20,428 nt of DNA from the IMG/VR virus record IMGVR_UViG_3300030045_000037, positions 1-20,428 of that record, one strand, 5' to 3'. A program made the translations under genes and the position numbers. This document shows, one piece after another, positions 6,953 through 14,104 of the stretch (positions within the stretch are counted from its first letter, which is position 1; each line of letters begins with the position of its first letter). Under the pieces are notes generated by a model. That model made no database searches. It was not told the DNA's origin and saw nothing but the letters and a program-made list of their open reading frames with translations. The DNA comes from a virus.

Positions 6953-6997
6953 ATGAAACGCAAGGGTCGTAAGTCGAAGCGCAGCAAGCGCAAGTAG
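6953..6997 (+). CDS. Polybasic micropeptide, 14 aa
   Basis: The frame encodes MKRKGRKSKRSKRK followed by an amber stop. Ten of 14 residues are Lys or Arg, none is acidic, and the rest are Gly and Ser, as in protamine-like or nucleic-acid-neutralising peptides. It has its own strong ribosome site and follows the candidate promoter and leader hairpin, so it would be the first gene of the capsid transcript. The codons are mostly AAG and CGC, not rare ones, which suggests good expression rather than ribosome stalling. Possible roles are a DNA-condensing or capsid-interior peptide, or a leader peptide controlling the downstream genes. Tiny basic DNA-binding proteins are known in microviruses (protein J), but no relation is claimed. 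The frame stays open after the amber codon up to a TGA at 7082-7084. Confidence 0.5.
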   Translation: MKRKGRKSKRSKRK

Positions 6998-7007
6998 TCC
7001 GGTGAAG

Positions 7008-7040
7008 CGGTGAGGCGGGTTAACCGCCAGAGCCTCACCG
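7008..7040 (+). promoter_or_regulatory. Hairpin after the micro-gene
   Basis: CGGTGAGGC (7008-7016) pairs perfectly with GCCTCACCG (7032-7040) over 9 bp with a 15-base loop. A competing inner stem GCGG/CCGC is also possible. It starts 10 bases after the amber stop. No T run follows, so it is not a classic intrinsic terminator. It could end or protect the micro-gene transcript, attenuate the capsid genes, or affect reading through the amber codon. Confidence 0.4.
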
Positions 7041-7084
7041 TCCACCTACTTCGCCGCGCTTATCAGGGCAAAAGATTTTTCTGA

Positions 7085-7483
7085 ATGGACATGCCATCAC
7101 CAACCCCCGCCGCCGCTCCGCCCCCCATGGGCGGAATGCCGCCGCGCCCCCCGGCCCATATTGGTCCGGTCACAACGCCGAGCATCAATGGCGGCAATCA
7201 GGTTTCCGCTCATGCCGCGATCAAGAACGCCGCTGAGCTTCTCCAGCAGTCGCTCCTTCAGCTTCCGATGGGCGGCGAAGAGCACACCAAACTTCTCGGT
7301 ATCGTCAAGCAGCTCGCCGGCATGACTGCCGATAGTGCGCCGGACCCGCACGCGCAGATGCAGTCTCTTGTCGAGATGGCGCGCAAGGCTGGCCAGGGCG
7401 GCCCGCCCCCCGGACTCAATGGCGCCATGCCCGCCATGGCTCCCCCACCCCCTCCGCCAGACGCTTCGGCGGGGGCAGCTTAA
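7085..7483 (+). CDS. Pro-rich head-region protein of unknown function, 132 aa
   Basis: The two ends are Pro/Ala/Gly/Met-rich and likely disordered (AAAPPPMGGMPPRPP near the start, APPPPPPDASAGAA at the end). The core, about residues 42-105, is helical (SAHAAIKNAAELLQQSLLQL, EEHTKLLGIVKQLAGM, MQSLVEMARKAGQGG). ATG 7085 directly follows a TGA in the same frame and has no good Shine-Dalgarno, which would fit translation coupled to ribosomes ending at 7084. ATG 7091 is an alternative. It opens the scaffold-capsid cluster, so a role in head assembly or as a minor head protein is plausible but unproven. Confidence 0.8.
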   Translation: MDMPSPTPAAAPPPMGGMPPRPPAHIGPVTTPSINGGNQVSAHAAIKNAAELLQQSLLQLPMGGEEHTKLLGIVKQLAGMTADSAPDPHAQMQSLVEMARKAGQGGPPPGLNGAMPAMAPPPPPPDASAGAA

Positions 7484-7495
7484 CAGGAGATCGCA

Positions 7496-7681
7496 ATGGG
7501 CGACAGCACAGGCAAATTCCCCGGTCCGTACATAAATGACGTTCGTAAGGACGATCCGATCATGAAGCGCGTCCCGATGGACACGCTCGACATTGGCGCC
7601 CGCAAGTCCGGCATGCCGAAGTCCATGGATGACCAGGCCAAGATCCAGCATGTTGGCGAAGCCGCTTCGGGGAGGAAGTAA
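7496..7681 (+). CDS. Small hypothetical protein, 61 aa
   Basis: AGGAG at 7485-7489 lies 6 bases before the ATG, giving a strong translation start. The product is charged, Gly/Lys/Asp-rich and probably largely unstructured (MGDSTGKFPGPYINDVRKDD, then KRVPMDTLDIGARKSGMPKS). Small proteins of this kind often lie between portal and scaffold genes in short-tailed phages. No family is recognised. It ends 3 bases before the scaffold-like gene and holds its ribosome site. Confidence 0.75.
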   Translation: MGDSTGKFPGPYINDVRKDDPIMKRVPMDTLDIGARKSGMPKSMDDQAKIQHVGEAASGRK

Positions 7682-7684
7682 GCC

Positions 7685-8281
7685 ATGAGTGAGACCGTCA
7701 CCGTTCTCAAGGCCGAACTTGATACGCTGCGTGCGATCAAGGCCCTGATGGACAAGACCTGGGACAGCAAGGAAACCGGCTCGAAGCTGCGCGCCCTGCT
7801 GAAGACCGTCGATCCGAACCTGAAAACTCCGGAAGACATTACGGATTCCGTGATTGCGCCGGTCAAGGGCGAGATGGAAGAAACCCGCAAGCAGGTCACT
7901 GGCCTGACTGAGCGCTTGGACAAGTTTCTGACCGAGACCAAGGACAAGGACGACACCGCCACGCTGCGCGCCGATCTGGCCAAAGCCCAGAAGAAATTTG
8001 GCCTGGATGACGAAGGTCTGACCAAGGTCATGCAGCGCATGAAGGACAAGAGCAATCCGGATGTGGAAGCCGCGGCCGCGTGGGTTGCCAGTGAGGCACC
8101 CAAGCCGATGCCGATTTCCGACCATGGCATTACCCCGCTTGGCGCCGATCTTTTCGGCACCACGAAGGAAGACGACAAGTGGAAGGGCCTGCAGACTGGT
8201 GGCGATCCGTTCCGCCCCGGTGGCTGGTTCGACCAGGAAGCGATCAAGATTCTCAACGAGCCGGCGGAGCAGGCGGCATAA
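7685..8281 (+). CDS. Probable capsid scaffolding protein, 198 aa
   Basis: The position directly before the major capsid gene and the composition fit a scaffold. It is Lys/Glu/Asp-rich, mostly helical, and has a probable coiled coil at about residues 58-100 (VKGEMEETRKQVTGLTERLDKFLTETKDKDD). A short Pro-rich hinge (APKPMPI) follows, then a C-terminal tail containing GGDPFRPGGWFDQEAIKIL. Scaffolds guide capsid assembly and then leave or are degraded, and their sequences diverge strongly, so the call rests on synteny and physical character. GGAGG at 7671-7675 is the ribosome site. No protease domain is seen. Confidence 0.65.
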   Translation: MSETVTVLKAELDTLRAIKALMDKTWDSKETGSKLRALLKTVDPNLKTPEDITDSVIAPVKGEMEETRKQVTGLTERLDKFLTETKDKDDTATLRADLAKAQKKFGLDDEGLTKVMQRMKDKSNPDVEAAAAWVASEAPKPMPISDHGITPLGADLFGTTKEDDKWKGLQTGGDPFRPGGWFDQEAIKILNEPAEQAA

Positions 8282-8316
8282 TCGCCTAACGGCAGAGCAA
8301 GGGGAGTTGGAGTAAC

Positions 8317-9372
8317 ATGGCAGCGTTTAGCGGTGGAATTACAGGGGGCATTGTCCCCGGCGGCGCAATTGGCGCGCAACTTGCGGCGATCACCCGCCGC
8401 GCGGCTGTGCCGTCCGTCTTCGTCCAGATTTACCAGGGGCATCCGCTTCTGTCGCTATTGCTTAGCAACGCGCAGTCGGCCAAGGGTGGTATCAGCCAGG
8501 TCACGATCCCGGCGCAGGGCGCATCCTTTGTGCAGTTCTCGTGGGGCTCTTTTGCCGGCGACTTCCCGATGCCGGAAGATCAGGCCGCGATTCAGAATGC
8601 CCAGTTCAATCTCAAGCTTGGCATGTGCCCGATTGGCTTCTTCGGCATGGAGGCGCTGATCCAGTCATCGGAAGTCATCATTCCGAAACTTCGCGCCGTG
8701 ATGAGCGACGCCGCGATTGTCATCAAGCAGAACTTCGCCAGCGCGCTCTACACCAACAACTATGCCAACACCTTGGCGTTCGACTCGCTCTATCAGGCGT
8801 ATGACAACGGCACAAATGTCCCAGCCTATGGCGGCATTACACGCGCCGGAAACCAGTGGTGGAATGGCCAGTACATTCCCAATCAGGCTTCCATTGCCAA
8901 CCGCACCGGCATGGCCATTACCCTGACCCGCGTGCAGAACGGCGCGGGCGGCGAGGCACCGGACTTTGCCGTGATGAACCCGGCCGATTGGGCGACGCTC
9001 ATGGCCGACTTCATGGGCTACGAGCAGTACCAGACCCGTCCGAAGTCGATCTACGGCAAGGATGATGTGGTCAACGCCGGCTTCCGTGCAATCCGCGTGC
9101 TGGACACGCCGATCTTCCCGGATCCCTTCTGTCCGCAGGGCGAGATGTACGCGCTTAATTCGCGTTATCTCGCGATGTATGTTTCCGAATATGCGCCGTT
9201 TGTGTTCTCCGGTTTCGAGTCAACGATTCCGCAGGGCCAGATCGCGAGCATCGGTGTTCTGATTTCGGCGCTCAACTTGGTCTGTGCAAAGCCTTCTTCG
9301 GGCGCGCATCTGACCGGGCTGGCAGCGCCGGCATGGCCTGGCGTCCTCGGCACAACGCCGGCCGTCATTTAA
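8317..9372 (+). CDS. Major capsid protein, HK97-fold type, 351 aa
   Basis: The length fits, as does the place between scaffold and connector genes. A Gly-rich N-arm is followed by VTIPAQGASFVQFSWGSFAG. A long helix (EVIIPKLRAVMSDAAIVIKQ) would be the spine helix. The block LAFDSLYQAYDNGTNVPAYG followed by GITRAGNQWWNG resembles the 'G-I-x-R ... W' section of many HK97-like coats. The P domain and A domain would follow, with FAVMNPADWATLMADFMGY near residue 220 and a hydrophobic end (IASIGVLISALNLV). It is strongly GC-rich with regular codons, as expected for a highly expressed virion gene. GGGGAG and GGAG sites precede the ATG. The exact capsid subfamily cannot be told by eye. Confidence 0.85.
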   Translation: MAAFSGGITGGIVPGGAIGAQLAAITRRAAVPSVFVQIYQGHPLLSLLLSNAQSAKGGISQVTIPAQGASFVQFSWGSFAGDFPMPEDQAAIQNAQFNLKLGMCPIGFFGMEALIQSSEVIIPKLRAVMSDAAIVIKQNFASALYTNNYANTLAFDSLYQAYDNGTNVPAYGGITRAGNQWWNGQYIPNQASIANRTGMAITLTRVQNGAGGEAPDFAVMNPADWATLMADFMGYEQYQTRPKSIYGKDDVVNAGFRAIRVLDTPIFPDPFCPQGEMYALNSRYLAMYVSEYAPFVFSGFESTIPQGQIASIGVLISALNLVCAKPSSGAHLTGLAAPAWPGVLGTTPAVI

Positions 9373-9393
9373 CGAGAGAAGCGGGAGAGTTTC

Positions 9394-10473
9394 ATGGCAG
9401 GACCAGTTTATGGCGGCGCGGGCATCACGGGGACACTCCGTGGCCAGTCCACGAATGTTCTCAATTTGCAGGCGGGGCAGGTGGCACTTATCCCATCCGG
9501 CAAGTGGTATCTGGAATGCGGGCCGTATTGCGCGTACCAGGAATACGACATCATCACTGGCATCTGGCGCTCGATCGGCAACGATACGCGCGCCAGCCGG
9601 ACGGTCTATTCCGATGGCGCAAACTTCCGCGTTGCCAATCAGAGCGGCTGTGTTATCGGTGCCCTGCTGACCAATAAGGGTTCGGGGTACACTTCGGTCC
9701 CGACCGTCACCGATGCCACGACTGGCGCAGTGTATCAGGCCATTCTGGGTCCAGTGGTCAATACGGTCGTGACTGTCAGCAATGGCGGCACCGGCTACAC
9801 CTATCCTCCGATTGTGACGTTCTCGGCGCCGCCGCAGCCGGGCGTGCAGGCTACCGGCCATTGCGCGATTTCGGGCGGTATCGTCACCACCGTGACGGTA
9901 GACGATCAGGGCGCCGGCTACACTGTCAACCCGACCGTCACCTTCACCAATGATCCACGCGAGGGTCTGAATGGCGTTGCCATCGGCAGCGGTGCCCAGG
10001 CGACTGCCACCACGACCGGGGCACTGACCGTTGGCGCGGTTGTGGTTCTGGACCATGGCAACCCGGTCACGTCGATCCCGACCATCACGTTTGCGGGCGG
10101 CGGCGGTGCTTCCGCCGCGGCGACTTGCATCATGAACTGGGCGATCACGGCCTATACCGTCACCACTTCCGGCACCGGCTATACCGGCGTTGTGGAAGTG
10201 ACCGGCTTGGGCGGGTTCCCGGCGACGGGCGCGGCCTATACCAATCCCACGATCCAGTCCAACCTTCTGCGTGGGCGCCGTGCTTCGATCCTGGCGGCCT
10301 TGGCTACGACCTTCGCCAACATTACGGCGACGGGCCAGACCGTCTATGACGGTGGCGCTTATCCCGGCGTTCCGAGTGCGCTAGTGACTTCCACGTCGGC
10401 ATTCACAACGGCGGCCGGTCTTGGGTTTGCGGTTGGCGGTGTGAATGATACCTATCGCCTGTTCGCGTCGTAA
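9394..10473 (+). CDS. Head decoration or fibre-like protein with G-x-G-Y repeats, 359 aa
   Basis: Residues 1-85 form an N-terminal domain (QVALIPSGKWYLECGPYCAY, then DGANFRVANQSG), which resembles capsid- or fibre-attached phage proteins. Residues 86-290 are about five degenerate 35-45-residue beta repeats built on G-(S/T/A)-G-Y-T-x-x-P-x-V-T. Clear copies are GSGYTSVPTVT, GTGYTYPPIVTF and GAGYTVNPTVTF. A Gly/Ala/Thr-rich C-terminal part follows. Placed right after the major capsid gene with its own GGGAG site, it is probably an abundant surface protein. The same repeat appears in the large tail protein two genes downstream. No enzymatic motif is seen. The call is by position and repeats. Confidence 0.65.
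   Translation: MAGPVYGGAGITGTLRGQSTNVLNLQAGQVALIPSGKWYLECGPYCAYQEYDIITGIWRSIGNDTRASRTVYSDGANFRVANQSGCVIGALLTNKGSGYTSVPTVTDATTGAVYQAILGPVVNTVVTVSNGGTGYTYPPIVTFSAPPQPGVQATGHCAISGGIVTTVTVDDQGAGYTVNPTVTFTNDPREGLNGVAIGSGAQATATTTGALTVGAVVVLDHGNPVTSIPTITFAGGGGASAAATCIMNWAITAYTVTTSGTGYTGVVEVTGLGGFPATGAAYTNPTIQSNLLRGRRASILAALATTFANITATGQTVYDGGAYPGVPSALVTSTSAFTTAAGLGFAVGGVNDTYRLFAS
9649..10262 (+). repeat. Five degenerate G-x-G-Y beta repeats (protein-level)
   Basis: The encoded repeats cover residues 86-290 of the decoration-like protein. Four keep the G-x-G-Y core (copies 1, 2, 3 and 5), while the fourth has lost it (HGNPVTSIPTITFAGGGG). DNA identity between copies is low, so this is an old protein repeat and not a recent DNA duplication. 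Confidence 0.7.
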
Positions 10474-10481
10474 CAGATCAA

Positions 10482-10517
10482 CGCGCGGGGCGCGCTTAGT
10501 TTAAGGCGTCCCGCGCG
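10482..10517 (+). promoter_or_regulatory. Strong intercistronic hairpin
   Basis: CGCGCGGGGCGC (10482-10493) pairs with GCGTCCCGCGCG (10506-10517) over 12 bp with one G-U pair. The inner CTTA/TAAG (10495-10498 and 10502-10505) extends it by 4 bp across a single bulged G, with a GTT loop. It almost fills the 64-base gap after the decoration-like gene. No T run follows, so it is more likely an mRNA-stabilising or processing element, or a partial terminator lowering expression of the tail genes relative to the capsid genes. Confidence 0.55.
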
Positions 10518-10537
10518 TCCCGCCATCGGAGTAGAAG

Positions 10538-11317
10538 ATGGCGCAGGAACTTGGCTGGTATTTGAACGACGCCTCGGCTTTGCTCCGGGATTCGTCCAAT
10601 CTGTTCACATCACAAGCGCAGCTCACCCGCTGGATCAATCAGGCCAGGCGCGAGGCTGCCAAGTTTACCGGCTGTATCCGCGCGCTGATTGCTGGCACTG
10701 CCCCCCAAGGCAATAGCGCCCTCGCTGGAACGATGATCGCAGGCGCCGCCCTCGCCGGTCTGGACCAGCAGACATCTTTTGCCACAATCCCAGGCGTTGA
10801 GATGTACCCTTACGAGTTTGCCAATCCGTACTTGCGGGCGCAGAACGCCGGTATAAAGGCGATCATCGATGTTCTGGATATTTCGGTATCGTGGGGGGCG
10901 ACGCGGCCGACCTTGAACTGGATGCCGTGGGGAGACCTTCAGGCGCTGGCGCGGTCCTACAATGTCGGCGTGACCAGCTATCCATTTGCCTGGGCGTGCC
11001 AGGGTGATGGCACCCGCGGCAAGGTTTTTCTCTTTCCTATCCCCAGCGTTGGCGGCATCAGTGGTGAGATGGAGTGGGATGTTATTTGCATTCCGACAGA
11101 TCTTAATACCAACGATGACTATGACGCTATTCCGGAATCCTTTCAGGATGCGATCAAGTACCGCGCGGTCGCGCTTGCCCTCATGGCATCGTTTCGGTTT
11201 ACCGAGTCTCAGGTTCATACCCAGATGTTCTTGACTGAACTCGGTGTTGATCGCGCGTCAGCCAAGCGCGGCGCAGTTCAGAATTATTATTGGCAAACTG
11301 ATGTATTGGGCAGCTAA
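10538..11317 (+). CDS. Probable head-tail adaptor (gp4/gp11-like), 259 aa
   Basis: The N-terminal part is helical (ASALLRDSSNLFTSQAQLTRWINQARREAAKF), like the adaptor proteins that dock under the portal. The middle contains WMPWGDLQALARSYN and a strand pattern KVFLFPIPSVGG. It is followed by EWDVICIPTDLNTNDDYDAIPESFQDAIKYRAVALALMAS. That last 'P-x-x-L ... P-x-x-F-x-x-A-I-x-Y-x-A' pattern is typical of P22 gp4-like or T7 gp11-like connector proteins. The place between head genes and the nozzle-like gene agrees. GGAG at 10526-10529 supports the start. It ends in a TAATG overlap with the nozzle gene. The family is assigned by pattern only. Confidence 0.65.
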   Translation: MAQELGWYLNDASALLRDSSNLFTSQAQLTRWINQARREAAKFTGCIRALIAGTAPQGNSALAGTMIAGAALAGLDQQTSFATIPGVEMYPYEFANPYLRAQNAGIKAIIDVLDISVSWGATRPTLNWMPWGDLQALARSYNVGVTSYPFAWACQGDGTRGKVFLFPIPSVGGISGEMEWDVICIPTDLNTNDDYDAIPESFQDAIKYRAVALALMASFRFTESQVHTQMFLTELGVDRASAKRGAVQNYYWQTDVLGS

Positions 11318-14100
11318 TGCCGGACATCAATGAACAGGCCAAACTTAACGCCGCCGCATCAAGGAGTTTAGGGCGGCCAGAAGGCTTTGCGCTTTATTCG
11401 CCGTTTCCGTTTGGCGGGATGAATTATCAGTCTTCCAGAATAGCTATAACAGATCAAGAATTTTATTGGCGCGAGAATTTCGTCCGCATTGGTGATGGTA
11501 ATCTACGTACGACATGGGATGTTGGAACGCCGATTTATACTGCGTCCGGTAAAACCATTGTTTCATTTTTCTTCTTCTACATAGATGAAGATAATTTTGT
11601 GGCCATTTTCTTTTCGGACGGAACAGCAATTCAACTTGATCTTGATCTTGGTACAACCGTATCGATCAGCTCGACGGTGGGGACATTCTATCTTCCCGGC
11701 GGAAATCTCCCGGCGTGCGTGCAGTGGGGCAGTCAGTATCTCCTAATCTCAAACAACAACACGCAAAACGATTACTGGATTTGGGATGGAGATGGCGGAC
11801 CGCCGTTTGCCGGGCTTTATTCTGCGGGCGGTCTTGGTCCAGATGTAACGATCCTTGCCAATGGCAGCAATTATAATTCTACGCCGACGATGACCGTGTA
11901 CGGGGGCTCTGGCTCCGGTGTTGTCTTGAGCGCGACTATTCAAGATGGCGGCGTAGTTCTCTTGGATGTTGTTAATCCAGGAACGGGATATGAAGTTGGC
12001 GATCAGCCGCAAGTGGCGTTCTCTGGTGGCGGCAGTAATGACAGCGCCATTTTGGAAGCGGTGCTCGCGTCCGGTGGCGTGCTGGCTGTTGATATTACCG
12101 CCCATGGAACGCTTTACACGACTCCGCCGACAATAGGATTTTCCGGCGGCGGCGGGTCAGGTGCTGCCGCCACCGCCATAATGGGCGTGTCTGCAATTGC
12201 CATAACGGCCGGCGGAACAACTTACACGACGCCGCCAACTGTTGTGTTTACAGGCGGTGGCGGATCTGGCGCAGCTGGGGTTGCTGTAATTAGCGGCGGG
12301 GCCGTCATATCTGTTACCATGACCAATCGTGGGACGGGGTATACCTCTGCACCAGGCATTAGCTTCACAGGTGGCGGCGGATCTGGCGCGACAGCGACAT
12401 CCACTCTTTTTGTTATCGGCGCGACCGTCACGTTGCCGGGCTCCGGCTACACATCAAATCCGGCGGTTTTGATTTCAGGTGGTGGTGGGTCGGGTGCGAC
12501 AGCGACCGCCTATATTACGTCCGGCGGCATTGGTTCGGTTACTGTCGTATATGGTGGGACTGGGTTTATTACGGTTCCGACGTTATCAGTGGTTGGCGGC
12601 AATGGAACCGGGGCGCTATTAACGGCGGTTCTGGCGGCAACAAGCGTCTCATCTGTCGATGTTCAAAACGGCGGATCCGGCTTTTTTAATGCACCAGTCA
12701 TTACGCTTACAAGTTCAAGCGGGATTGGTTCTGGCGCTACAGCAACCGCTGTTTTACAGGGTGGTGCGATAGTTCAAATTGTCGTGACAAATGCCGGTAG
12801 CGGATACGAGGCGCCCCCGACCGTTCTCATTACTCCGAATGCTCTGGATACCTTGGCGACGGGGGCTGCGGCGGTTTCTGTTTTAGTCCCGACCTCAATC
12901 GCCTCCGTTATCGTGACGGCGGTGGGACAAGGCTACACTCAGACGCCGGCCGTTGTCGTTGCGTCAGGTTCTAATAATGCGGCCTATGCCACGCTTGAGA
13001 TGATGCCGTTTGGGGTGAGTGGAACGTCAATTGAAAGCTTTCAGAGTCGCGTTTGGCTCGCACATCCGTTTAAAGAGTTATCGCATAAGTCCACTGGCGA
13101 TGTTATTTTGGTTTCGGCGCCAGACTCGACAATTGATTTTGCGACTTCTGACGGCGGCCTCATCTACACATCCAATAGCCCAGTTTTGCGTCAGCACTAT
13201 ACTGGCCTAAAGGTTGTCGGAGATTTTTTATACCCTATTGCTGACTCTTCCGTTGACGTGATCTCAAATGTCCAGACTTCTGGCGATCCGATCACCACGA
13301 CATTCAATGAAAATAATACCGATCCTCAGACCGGCACGCCGTATCGCTCAACCATTCAGGATTATTCTCGCACGGCGCTCTTTGCCAATGCGCTAGGTGT
13401 TTTCGGCCTATATGGCGGCGCGGTGACGAAGGTCAGCGAGAAGATCGATGAGATATTCGAGAATGCTATTTTCCCGCCGTCCGCCGGGGCGATCACGCCA
13501 TGCGCGGCCATAGCCGAGTTGCATGAGAAAAAGTGCTACCTGCTTTTGATGACGGTATTGGACCCGCTCACCAATCAAAACCGCAATGTCATGGTTACAT
13601 GGGATGAGAAGGAGTGGTTCATTGTTAGCCAGTCCAACATGCCGATCTATATCGACACTAGAATTGTGGATAGCGTTCCCAGCGCGTGGGGAACGGACGG
13701 GAGTACGATCTACCAGATTTCCGCAACGCCATCTGCAAAAATCACTAAGAAGCTTTCCACCAAACTTTATGGGGCGAATAGTTTCCCCGCGGTCAAATTG
13801 GCGATGAGTCTGCATCTGATGGCAGAGGATAAGTCGAGCAACAGTGCCGGCGTTAGCTTCCAGACCGGAACGCTTGACACCGAAAACCAGCCTTATGCGC
13901 TAGAGGGCCTGCCGCTCAATTTTGGCGCCGGGGTGAAATCCACGCCAATCCTGGCGGCCTATAGTGGGGATATTTATGGCTGTTTCTTGGGGTTGACAAT
14001 CGCCTCGACATCGCCGGACTTTGCGTTGCAGCATATGGCTATCGGGTATAGAGTGATATGGGGCGGCTTCGGCTCGCCGCCCTCGATTGAAGGGAGTTAG
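11317..14100 (+). CDS. Nozzle/stopper-like tail protein with an internal repeat array, 927 aa
   Basis: Residues 1-170 and 562-927 read as the two parts of a beta-rich tail hub. The first has the typical FGGMNYQSSRIAITDQEFYW...ENF frame and WDGDG. The second has MPFGVSGTSIESFQSRVWLA, an all-beta body, and KCYLLLMTVLDPL followed by VMVTWDEKEWF. These patterns resemble P22 gp10-like or T7 gp12-like nozzle proteins, which close the DNA channel below the adaptor. Between them, residues 172-561 are about ten copies of a beta repeat (G-x-G-Y-x-x-x-P-x-V-x-x-x-G-G-G-G-S-G-A-x-A). Without that insert the protein would be about 540 aa. It starts in a TAATG overlap with the adaptor gene. The codons are visibly more AT-rich than those of the capsid genes, suggesting a different history. 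Confidence 0.65.
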   Translation: MPDINEQAKLNAAASRSLGRPEGFALYSPFPFGGMNYQSSRIAITDQEFYWRENFVRIGDGNLRTTWDVGTPIYTASGKTIVSFFFFYIDEDNFVAIFFSDGTAIQLDLDLGTTVSISSTVGTFYLPGGNLPACVQWGSQYLLISNNNTQNDYWIWDGDGGPPFAGLYSAGGLGPDVTILANGSNYNSTPTMTVYGGSGSGVVLSATIQDGGVVLLDVVNPGTGYEVGDQPQVAFSGGGSNDSAILEAVLASGGVLAVDITAHGTLYTTPPTIGFSGGGGSGAAATAIMGVSAIAITAGGTTYTTPPTVVFTGGGGSGAAGVAVISGGAVISVTMTNRGTGYTSAPGISFTGGGGSGATATSTLFVIGATVTLPGSGYTSNPAVLISGGGGSGATATAYITSGGIGSVTVVYGGTGFITVPTLSVVGGNGTGALLTAVLAATSVSSVDVQNGGSGFFNAPVITLTSSSGIGSGATATAVLQGGAIVQIVVTNAGSGYEAPPTVLITPNALDTLATGAAAVSVLVPTSIASVIVTAVGQGYTQTPAVVVASGSNNAAYATLEMMPFGVSGTSIESFQSRVWLAHPFKELSHKSTGDVILVSAPDSTIDFATSDGGLIYTSNSPVLRQHYTGLKVVGDFLYPIADSSVDVISNVQTSGDPITTTFNENNTDPQTGTPYRSTIQDYSRTALFANALGVFGLYGGAVTKVSEKIDEIFENAIFPPSAGAITPCAAIAELHEKKCYLLLMTVLDPLTNQNRNVMVTWDEKEWFIVSQSNMPIYIDTRIVDSVPSAWGTDGSTIYQISATPSAKITKKLSTKLYGANSFPAVKLAMSLHLMAEDKSSNSAGVSFQTGTLDTENQPYALEGLPLNFGAGVKSTPILAAYSGDIYGCFLGLTIASTSPDFALQHMAIGYRVIWGGFGSPPSIEGS
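11830..12999 (+). repeat. About ten tandem 37-42-residue G-x-G-Y repeats inside the tail protein
   Basis: Repeat cores seen in order are GSNYNSTPTMTV, GTGYEVGDQPQVAF, GTLYTTPPTIGF, GTTYTTPPTVVF, GTGYTSAPGISF, GSGYTSNPAVLI, GTGFITVPTLSV, GSGFFNAPVITL, GSGYEAPPTVLI and GQGYTQTPAVVV. Each is followed by a Gly/Ser linker and a short Ala/Thr strand. The central four to five copies are also similar in DNA (GGCGGATCTGGCGC is shared), suggesting more recent duplication in the middle of the array. Confidence 0.85.
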
Positions 14101-14104
14101 TTGC

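Noticed and set aside
7097-8442. Long minus-strand frames opposite the Pro-rich, scaffold-like and capsid genes
   Set aside because: They are antisense shadows of well-supported plus-strand genes in GC-rich DNA, have no ribosome sites and show Arg/Ser/His/Leu-rich shadow composition.
9220-10056. Minus-strand frame of 278 residues opposite the decoration-like gene
   Set aside because: It overlaps two better plus-strand genes and has no recognisable domain. It results from the regular codons of the repeats.
11830-12999. CRISPR-like or satellite DNA repeat
   Set aside because: The units vary in DNA, stay in one long reading frame and differ in length by codons, so this is a protein repeat array.
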